Positions 56,627-64,000 of a stretch of 64,000 bases of DNA are shown piece after piece (within the stretch, counting starts at the first letter, position 1; every line of letters begins with the position of its first letter). A program made the position numbers and the translations under genes. Under the pieces are notes generated by a model. That model ran no database searches, was not told the origin of the DNA, and saw only the letters and a list, made by a program, of their open reading frames with translations. Where the stretch lies: contig OX463841.1 of assembly GCA_949825065.1 (NCBI GenBank), positions 25,072,476-25,136,475 on the forward strand. Direction: 5' to 3'. This DNA comes from Odontocerum albicorne (lineage: Eukaryota > Arthropoda > Insecta > Trichoptera > Odontoceridae).

Positions 56627-57393
56627 CTGGGTGGTCAAAATAAGCTTTACAACTTATATTGGCTACTTTTTTAGTTTGGTTCAATTTTCACAATTCATAT
56701 TTGATAATCAAGCAGTAAAAATATGACAAATTCTTACAGAGTGGTTTACGATTCGATATCTCATTAGTATTCAAACGTACTAGGAAAATCAGTCTGCATT
56801 TTTTATGAGAAAATAAAAATAAGCGACGAAGCCCATTTCAACCTCTGCAGTTGTGTTCGCAAACGAAATAGTCGATATTGAGGCGCTAAAAATCCACAAG
56901 TAATTCCAGCAACCATTACAACCTCGCTTAGTGATATTGTGTGGATTTTGGTCTGGAGGTTTGATTGGGTGTTATTTCTTCGAAGACGCTGCGGGTAACA
57001 ATGTAACTGTGAATGGACACCGTTACCGTGCCGTGATCGAGAACTTTCTGTCTTATCAATTGGATGAACTGACTAAGAAATAACTGGTTTCAGCAATATG
57101 GCACTATATATCACACAACACGAGCGACAATAGATATTTGAAGAAATGTTTCCATACCGATTAATCTCCAGAAACGGTGACATCAACTGGCCGCCAAGAT
57201 TTCATAATTTAATTGCTCTAAACTGTCTAAACTCTGTGAGGTTATTTTAAATGACAATATATTTGACTAAAATGATATGCTACAAATAATTATAAAATTC
57301 TAATTAATTATTTATATAAACTATTTGTTGTTTAGTATTTATTATAAGAATTATTCGAAATTAAAGTGTAAAGTAAATTTTTGACACACTGTA
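56627..57393 (+). pseudogene. Tc1/mariner-superfamily transposase remnant
   Basis: The ends resemble inverted repeats (GGGTGGTCAAAATAAGC on the left, CAGTGTGTCAAAAATTTAC read inward on the right). Frame fragments in order: WFWSGGLIGCYFFEDAAGNN, VTVNGHRYRAVIENFLSYQL, FQQYGTISHNTRATIDI and RLISRNGDVNWPPR-like. These fit the DDE core of eukaryotic IS630-Tc1-mariner transposases. The second catalytic Asp of the usual QQDGATCH block is lost (QQYGTISH). Confidence 0.65.
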
Positions 57394-58059
57394 TTTTTAG
57401 CAAAATATAGGCATTACGTTTTCTAAATATCTATCCGACATCTATTGATAATTTTTGACAGTATCTTAATATTAGTAGAACATTATTTTGATACAAGATG
57501 TCAACAAAAATGTTGTTAGATAAACAAATATTGTAGTCTATTATCTCTCGTTCTATTTGACATTAACGTTAGTCTAGCTTTATACAAAGTCTTTGTTTCG
57601 AAATGTTTTCCTTAGTACTCGTAGTTTTATCCCATTAACTTGGTGTTGATTCTTCTAGGGAAATAACTTCACATCTTACGGTCATAGATTATCGAGTTCT
57701 TCAAATTCAATCCACTAATTTCATCAGAAACAGTCTTCAAAGAAGGTTTGACTATTTTGATAATTCTACAATATTAAAACATGGTCATACTTCAACTGGC
57801 ATCACCTTACAGTTTCTACATATATGTTACGAGTACGAGTATAAGCAATTATTTTTTATAAGATCAGTCTTGGTTACACCGCCTTTTAATTCTGTTTCAT
57901 ATTGCTTATATTTATCACACTTCCGTGCAATATAACACCTTAAATTTGCATATTTTAATGAATGAATGGCCATATCCCATGACGAGTATAATAGAAGGTG
58001 AAATACAAAATGGGTGATCAGGGTACCTGATGTTGGTGTCTCTGGAGATGACTATGTAT
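57394..58059. other. ZIP intron sequence, nothing recognised
   Basis: AT-rich. TTACGAGTACGAGTATAAG at 57828 contains overlapping copies of the enriched octamer. Confidence 0.4.
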
Positions 58060-58520
58060 CCCAATTTGTAATAAGCACCTCCTGTTGCATAAAAGGGAAT
58101 GAGCTTCAGTACTTGCAGCTTATCTGCGTCTTCTTCCTCCATTGGGTCCCTGATAACTAGTAAAAGTTCCACGCCATTTGGCTCTGTCTGCTGCTATTTG
58201 CTTCCAGTTGCGCGGAGCATTAATGTTTTAAGCGTTTCATGCAGTACGTCCTTGTATCTTTACGCTGACCACCGTGCCTTATTGTGCTTTTCATGAGCTC
58301 GCCAAAGCAGATATTTATTGGGAATCGGTGCTCAAATATACAAGCCACGTGTTCAGACCAACGCAGGTATGCACACGATACCAAAATCTCGATGCTACAG
58401 TAGTTTGTTCTTCTCAAAACTTGATCATTTGATGTTCTATGATACCATTGAATCTTTATTATTTGCCTGAGGTGCCTCTGCTGACATTTTTCGAGTTCCC
58501 TGATATGTCATCTGTAGGTT
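58060..58520 (-). mobile_element. LINE fragment (family B), C-terminal end
   Basis: Minus strand: RWSEHVACIFEHRFPINICF, GELMKSTIRHGGQRKDT, then NWKQIAADRAKWR and a final TSYQGPNGG-like tail. These are the ordered blocks of the GHV.RMPD.RLPK..FGEL..G.R..GGQ.KR..D endings of LINE proteins. Frame breaks are present. Confidence 0.65.
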
Positions 58521-58707
58521 AGTAATAGTAACCCGGAATCACATAGTATGCTCGTCAGAAACCTCGACTTAAGCCTTGAGTCACGTGGTATGCCTGTCAG
58601 AAACCTCTAACTAAGCCTTGAGTCACATAATATGCTTGTCAGACAGCTCTACCTAAGCCTTCAATCGTATAGTACGCCCGTCAGAGAGTTATATCTAAGC
58701 CTTGAAT

Positions 58708-58919
58708 CACACGACCTCCGTGACTCAGTTGGTAAGACTCCTGTCTCCCAAGGGGGCGATGATGGGTTCAATTTCCGTTGCAAATCGTAATTTTTTTTAA
58801 GTATTCCAGTTTGCTCTTCTCTGAGAGCCCCTAAAACATTTTTCTAGTAAGTTGGAAGAGATTGCCAAATGGTAATAAGCTCACCAGGTCGCATTGCGTA
58901 CAACAAAAATGTAATACAG
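58708..58919 (+). repeat. SINE (family S) inside the minisatellite
   Basis: The head GACCTCCGTGACTCAGTTGG, a B box decayed to GGTTCAATTTCC, then TGCTCTTCTCTGAGAGCC, AGTTGGAAGAGATTGCC, TAATAAGCTCACCAGGT and a tail ACAACAAAAATGTAATAC. Confidence 0.85.
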
Positions 58920-59046
58920 TATGGTCGACATAGACCTCGACCTACGCTTTGCATCACAAAGTATACCCGTCTGAGACCTCTACCTAAGCTTTGAGTCACC
59001 TAGTATGGTCGTCAGAAAGCTCTACCACGTAAAACTTGGGTCACGT

Positions 59047-59244
59047 GACCCCCTTGCCTTTAAATAATAAGACTCCTGTCATCTAACCTGAAGATTATAG
59101 GTACAATTCAACCATTGAAACCCTGATATTTTTAAATATTCACTCAAGGCCTTTTGAAAATCTTTTTGGTTTGTTGTAAGATATTGTCAAATGAAAATAA
59201 TTCTGCCAGGTTGTACTATATACAACGAAAATGTAATACAACAC
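59047..59244 (+). repeat. SINE (family S) inside the minisatellite
   Basis: Head TGACCCCCTTGCC...AATAAGACTCCTGTC, B box lost, body CTCAAGGCCTTTTG and TTTTTGGTTTGTTGTAAGAT, tail CTGCCAGGTTGTACTATATA and CAACGAAAATGTAATAC. Confidence 0.8.
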
Positions 59245-59335
59245 AATAGTATAGCCGTCAGACCTCTACTTAAGCCTTGAGTTACATAGTGTGCCCGTTA
59301 GAGAACTCGACCTAAACCAACTGTTGATAATCCTG

Positions 59336-59853
59336 TGTTCAGTATTATGTCTATTTCCCTGTTTTGGTAAAATTTAGTTTTCTTTTACCTTTGAAATTGC
59401 ATAGATGTTGTTCCCTTTTCTTTTACATTGATTAAAAAATATACATTCAGGAAATAAAAATTGCTGATGAAGCACTTCACATTGAATGAATCATTTTTAA
59501 TATAGAAGCTCTTAATTATTTGTCGTTTAAATACAAACCTTGGAAATAAATTCTTCTGATTTGCTATGTTCTTTACAGAACAGTGTGATCATTGGACTTG
59601 ATCTTATTAGTGAGTTGATCACACTGTACGAGTGTGTAGGACGAATGATACACTTACATTTTACACTTCAGTCTTGAAGTGAGCTATTGGTTGCATCCCT
59701 TACCAAGTTTGTCCATTGGAAGTTTACGTAAATGAACATTAATTTAATTTATAATTTATTTAATCTTTCGTACGATCCATATCCATCCATGCCTTACAGA
59801 GAGATTTTTACTGTCTTATTGAATATAAAATAATATTAGCTTGATATTTTCAG
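59336..59853. other. ZIP intron end with a small hairpin
   Basis: CAGTGTGATCA (59581-59591) and TGATCACACTG (59616-59626) form a perfect 11-bp stem with a 24-nt loop. The rest is AT-rich and ends in the acceptor TATTTTCAG at 59845-59853. Confidence 0.55.
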
Positions 59854-60051
59854 AGTCATCAACAAGTTTAAAGGAATGCATGACACCACAACATATTTTG
59901 GACGTTTATGGCCTCCAGAGTCCACCTGAAGTAATTAGTATTAGTCCAACTACATTCCTAAACCTATGTCCCGCATTAGTATATCAGATAGACCAAGGAT
60001 CGTGTTTGCAGAACTCACCATTAGAAGTTGAAATCAAGGATAAGTATCTAG
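59854..60051 (+). CDS. ZIP (LIV-1 type) zinc transporter, PAL-motif exon
   Basis: A 198-nt exon after TTTTCAG and before a GTTTGT donor. Two leading bases complete the codon left by the exon at 52386. It encodes SLKECMTPQHILDVYGL, then FLNLCPALVYQIDQGSC and LEVEIKDKYLG. The Cys...CPAL.YQID..SC pattern is the PAL-motif extracellular domain of LIV-1 ZIP transporters, which sits just before the first membrane helix. Closest in style to SLC39A6/A10 and insect foi (family knowledge). The exon ends in phase 1, and the membrane-spanning exons were not seen before 64000, so the gene runs off the window. Confidence 0.75.
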
Positions 60052-61234
60052 GTTTGTATTATTCATTTTAATTTTTACTTTATTTAACCATTGGGCGGGC
60101 GCATCTAATCTGTGCGATGAGGTACCTAGTTTTTTTGTGCCAATGGGCGAGGTTTACCGACAAAGAGGTGAGGCTTATAGTAGCTTCCTGACTCCCTACC
60201 CCTCACACAAGGATATCTTTGTTATTTCTCCAGTGCACCGTTGGTCTCCGTGACGAACGTTTTAATCTGCTGGATGAGTTTCGCCCGATTACGTTAGTAT
60301 TTTTATTTCCTAAATTAAATTTTTTTTTCAATATTTCTTTTTATATACCTACAATAGTTCATATATCTATATTCTAGCCCCTAATTCAATGACATTGATG
60401 GTTATTTACTATATGAATACAAACATGCACGCATGGTATGTGAAAATTGTTATAAGAATGTTTTCGAAAATGTTCAGCGTGAACCTGATCAGGAATAACT
60501 TTCTGATCATATTTTGATTACTCCCTTTTGTTTTTGTGAAGACGTTTTATGATCACAATTGAATTTGAATTTTACATTCTAAATAATGTTTGAAAAAGTG
60601 CTAGCGTAGTGTTCTCTAATGTTAAGTTATTGCTTTTATTTTCGTTACCATGAACACCACCTTATGAAGATGTGACAGTTAATTCCACATATTTTTTATT
60701 GTGCTAAATCTTTTTACAAACCTATTGTGGGTATTAAATGACTGCAAAAAAATATGATGTTACTGAATTGCATTAATTGTGTTGATAAGCTGCCAACAAA
60801 ATACTGAGAATTTTGTAAACTAATTATCTTCTATTTTAAGAAAAACATTATGAGAAAATTTTAAATTTAGTTATTGAAAAGTGCAAAGAAATGTACAAAT
60901 GTTATATAATCATGTAAGAGTGAAAAGTTCAGTTTGATAAGCTTTCCCTTAAGCCTAAGCAGAAATTTAATTATTAATCTCACATATGAGTTGCGCCCGA
61001 ACGTGTTAGGATTTGTATTGCGCCCGACGGAGGGTTAAAGAATAAAGCCGAATTATCACTTGACCGCGGTTATACCGCAAGCTTACTTGCCCGAACGTTA
61101 CAACAATCAATCGATCTTAAAAAAGGTGGATGCTAGTAATCTAACAATTTACTTGACATAATGTTAGGATAGTTTGAATGTAAAGCCTTGTCGTACCGCA
61201 TAAATACGAGTATATGTTAGATAAATTCACTGTC
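60052..61234 (+). other. ZIP intron, nothing firmly assigned
   Basis: GC-richer blocks at 60090-60300 and 61000-61090 have no supported frame. CTATGAGTTGCGCCCGAACG-like words repeat near 60985-61030. No ZIP membrane exon was recognised. Confidence 0.4.
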
Positions 61235-61405
61235 GACTCAAAGACGGATCAGGAGCAGCTCTCGGTATGATCACAGTCAAGGGAGAATTCAGTCTTACAC
61301 TTCGTCATACATCGTTTTGTTGATGAGGCGAAAGATGTATGCCTTGATAATGATGTCTGACGCTCTGTTCTCTCTGTCTATCTCAACAGGGAAACATCAT
61401 TAAGG
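61235..61405 (+). mobile_element. LINE 3' end (family A)
   Basis: Degraded VDEAKDVCLD-like phrase (GATGAGGCGAAAGATGTATG), then TGACGCTCTGTTCTCTCTGT and a terminal CAACAGGGAAACATCATTAA. It matches the last ~100 bp of other family A copies. Confidence 0.5.
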
Positions 61406-61878
61406 TATATAAGTATGTTTTTCTATCTTTCCTAGTCTGTCCCCAAATCATTTATATTATTTTTTCTCTAAACCCTTTTTGTTTTAAATAAAACAAATAT
61501 TCTTGTAGCATTTTTATGGGTCTTTATTTATACTTATTATAATAAATGCGGGGGAGGAAAACTTGTAAAAGAAAAAAAATGAAAAGATAATGGTTGAACC
61601 AAATGAAAAAGGTTGCAGTATTAATGAGGATACAAAAGATACCAAGTATCATCATTATCACCTTATATGATGTCTATGTGATAAAATAGACAAGATGCAG
61701 GCGCCAAACAGCAGACACTTGGTCTTCAGACTACTATAAATACTGAGGAGTCCCATATAGCATTCATAGTGTTAAAAGCTCCGTTGGCAGCACCTATACT
61801 AATTGTACCTATGATATATATCGCAGTAGAAAAAAATGATAAACAATGTGATATCCATAATATGTCAAGTACTTGACA
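61406..61878. other. ZIP intron sequence, nothing recognised
   Basis: AT-rich, no gene seen. Confidence 0.4.
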
Positions 61879-63085
61879 TACGAGGGCTGCTACTTAAGTT
61901 TTGAGATATGGCAACACCAGTGTAGATATGTCAAATCTGGCATCAGCATCGTAAAGTTTGATGTTTTTAATGGTATACGTGCTCAGAAAGTTTTGTTATA
62001 CGAGTGCTATTTGTGTTGTTTACAGTGACTTGAAAAATTCATCTCGGCCAAAAATTGAATTAAATCGTGAACATTTTCGTGCGATGATTTTCGACGTGGA
62101 CTAACTCAACAAGTGTTGCGATCAACTCGCTTCGACTTTGGTAATGAAGCACCATCCCGGGCCACTGTGTTTCGTTGGTTTACCAAATTCAATCGTGGTC
62201 GTAGTTCGCTCCAGGACGAATTTCGTGAAGGTCGTCCATATCGGTTGTTGTACCAGAAAACATCGATGCTGTGCGTGAACTGATATTGCAAGATCGTCAT
62301 GTGACTTATCGTGAGATTGAGGCATGTTTGGGCATTAGTTCCACATTCGCAATATTGCATGAACATTTGGCCGTCGAAAAGGTTTGTTCGCGTTGGATAC
62401 CGCATAATTTGACAATCGCTCAAAAAAAGGCTCGTGTCGATTGGTTCAAAGAAATGTTTAAAAAAATCGATCGCGGTGCTTAAAAATACATCTATAAGAT
62501 CGTGACAGGCGACTAATCATGGATCTATGCATGTGAGCCAGAAACTAAACAGCACTCGACTGTATGGGTCTTTCAAGACGAGCCAAATCCAACAAAAGTT
62601 GTTCGCGCACGAAGCACTTCGAAGCAAATGGTGGCTTGTTTCTTCGGTATAAATGGTTATGTCGCAACAGTGCCTTTAGTGGAACGTCGTATGGTGATTT
62701 CTGAATGGTACACCACCATTTGTTTACCAGAAGTGTTCGGAGAAATGAGGAAAACCAACCGCCGAAGACGGATTATTCTCCACCACAACAATGCGAGCTA
62801 TCACACATCGGCTCAAACAAGTGACTTTTTGAGCACTCAAAACATCGAATTAATGAGTCATCCGCCGTACAGCCCTGATTTGGCACCCAATGACTTTTTT
62901 ACTCCCGAACATCAAAAATAAATTGCGAGGTTAACGTTTTTCGACGCCTGAAGAAGCGGTTGATGCATTCAAAACGCATGTTTTGAAGTTACCTCATTCG
63001 TTGTGGAAAAAGTGCTTCGAAAATTGGTTCAAACGCATGCAAAATTGTATTGATCTTCATGGCGAGTATTTTGAAAAACAATAAA
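61879..63085 (+). pseudogene. Mariner transposase pseudogene, catalytic residues lost
   Basis: The 5' terminus CGAGGGCTGCTACTTAAGTT follows a TA. The protein is readable almost end to end through several frames: NREHFRAMIF, QQVLRSTRFDFGNEAPSRAT, RELILQDRHVTYREIEACLG, RWIPHNLTIAQKKARVDWFK, VTGD then a stop (62514) before SWIYA, LHHNNASYHTSAQ, HPPYSPDLAPND, and ...FKRMQNCIDLHGEYFEKQ. The second catalytic Asp is Asn (62787-62789). The 3' inverted repeat was not found. Confidence 0.85.
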
Positions 63086-63254
63086 GCCATTTTCGATGAT
63101 AAATATTTGTTTTTACTTGTCTGTCTCGTATTATCGATATCACATTGTTTATTATTATTTTTTAATTCATAAAAAATAATACATGAAGGAAACGTTGTTC
63201 GCAATTTCAATCTACGTAATATTTATTTTGATTTTCTCTTTACGTATGGTTGTT
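63086..63254. other. Spacer
   Basis: Short AT-rich interval between the mariner pseudogene and the LINE. Confidence 0.4.
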
Positions 63255-64000
63255 AAAAAACATATGACAAAAATAGGAAATTGAATCGTGCGTTTATAGA
63301 CTTGGAAAAAGTATGTGACCAAATGATAAGAGGCAAACTACGGAAAATGTTGAATTAATATGGTTTGAATGTAAATTAATACGTGCTATGGCGTCATTAT
63401 GTTATATGTCGAAAGAATTGCATGTATTAAAGTGAACGGTTCCTCGACTGAGTAGTTTAATATTTCAAAAGGGATAAAGCAAGGGTTGTTATGTCACCCT
63501 GATTGTTTAATATTTACATAGATTCATGTATAAAGAAACTACAGAGGTCAATAGCTAGCATATAAATGTCGAATGTGAATGTGTGCGGATTGCTCTCGAT
63601 GCTGATGCCATTGTAGTGTTAGTAAAGAATGAAGATAAATTACAGAGTCTGATAAGTAAACTGCATGAGATACATAAAAAAACATATGTTTGAGAATGAA
63701 TGTTGCTAAACCTAAAGTTGTGGTGATAGAAAAGTGTGAGAGGAAAAATAAATGCGAACTAAGAGTGAGTAATGAAATATTGAAGAAATTAAAAGAGTAC
63801 TGCAAGTTGGAGAATTCAGCTATTAAGGCACTATTTTTTTCAGACGATAGGAGAGTTATGAGGGATATCGAACGTTGTGTAGCGATAGGAAATAAAGTCA
63901 GTGGGACACTAAAATATATCGTGGGCTCAATACTAAAACTAGGTAACTCGAAATTTGGCGGTTTTGAGTTATTTACATCAATGGATTGCTCATCGAAGGG
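63255..64000 (+). mobile_element. LINE (family A) reverse transcriptase remnant, runs off the window
   Basis: Plus-strand fragments in RT order: LNRAFIDLEKVCDQMIRGKL, a QKGIKQG-like turn, then ALDADAIVVLVKNEDKLQSL (the catalytic box, decayed from the usual ADD), KTKVVVIEK and, in another frame, RRVMRDIERCVAIGNKVSGT. Multiple stops and frameshifts. The RWFGH tail would lie beyond 64000. Confidence 0.7.

Larger units (their letters stand above)
58530..59335. repeat. ~45-bp minisatellite invaded by two SINEs
   Basis: The unit CTAAGCCTTGAGTCACATAG then TATGCCCGTCAGA...CTCTAC recurs about eight times: four before the first SINE (58708), two or three between the SINEs and two after the second (59244). 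The units are diverged but aligned. Confidence 0.85.

Noticed and set aside
57915..58172. 85-codon minus-strand open frame
   Set aside because: Its N-terminal half overlaps the LINE family B tail in another frame. No independent support.
60100..60300. Next ZIP exon
   Set aside because: An acceptor-like TTTCTCCAG is present, but the following frame has stops and no membrane-helix or HExPHE-type motif.

Overview
This is an AT-rich, intron-containing, transposon-crowded animal DNA window. It looks like an insect, and most likely a moth or butterfly. That assignment is inferred from carboxylesterases without a signal peptide, Helitrons ending in CTAG, many mariner relics, and a tRNA-derived SINE family beside RTE-like LINE debris. 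Nothing here is bacterial: there are no operons, ribosome-binding sites or CRISPR arrays.

Host genes. (1) Two complete tandem carboxylesterase paralogues lie on the + strand at 840-6039 and 16770-30759. Each has three exons of exactly 135, 1322 and 160 nt encoding 538 residues, with the same intron phases and the same catalytic positions (HGGG 107-110, Ser189, Glu319, His439). They share a 5' leader block about 48 nt before the ATG. Intron 1 of the second gene has swollen to 10.7 kb with transposons. (2) Two phase-compatible exons on the + strand (52386-52527 and 59854-60051) look like the extracellular part of a LIV-1 type ZIP zinc transporter. Its start exon was not found, and its membrane exons probably lie beyond the window.

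Mobile DNA fills most of the rest. It includes a degenerate Helitron (11580-15607), a near-intact mariner with perfect 28-bp inverted ends (50028-51312), and about nine mariner relics. One of those relics is a fold-back hairpin of mariner coding sequence (48662-49528). There are also Tigger/pogo elements, several non-autonomous hAT elements and a broken ZMYM1-like hAT transposase, a Harbinger scrap, two kinds of LINE debris, and about 17 copies of one tRNA-derived SINE family. Two SINEs are each split by a different hAT element with a recognisable 8-bp target duplication.

Tandem repeats include a 34-bp unit (4741), a ~160-bp satellite (20688), a nine-copy 80-bp array derived from a LINE tail (53761), a ~70-bp array (55560) and a ~45-bp array invaded by two SINEs (58530). 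A 200-base run of N at 47662-47861 is an assembly gap. A 3-kb stretch at 37340-40560, cut by two opposed ~535-bp MITEs, contains coding-like sequence I could not identify.
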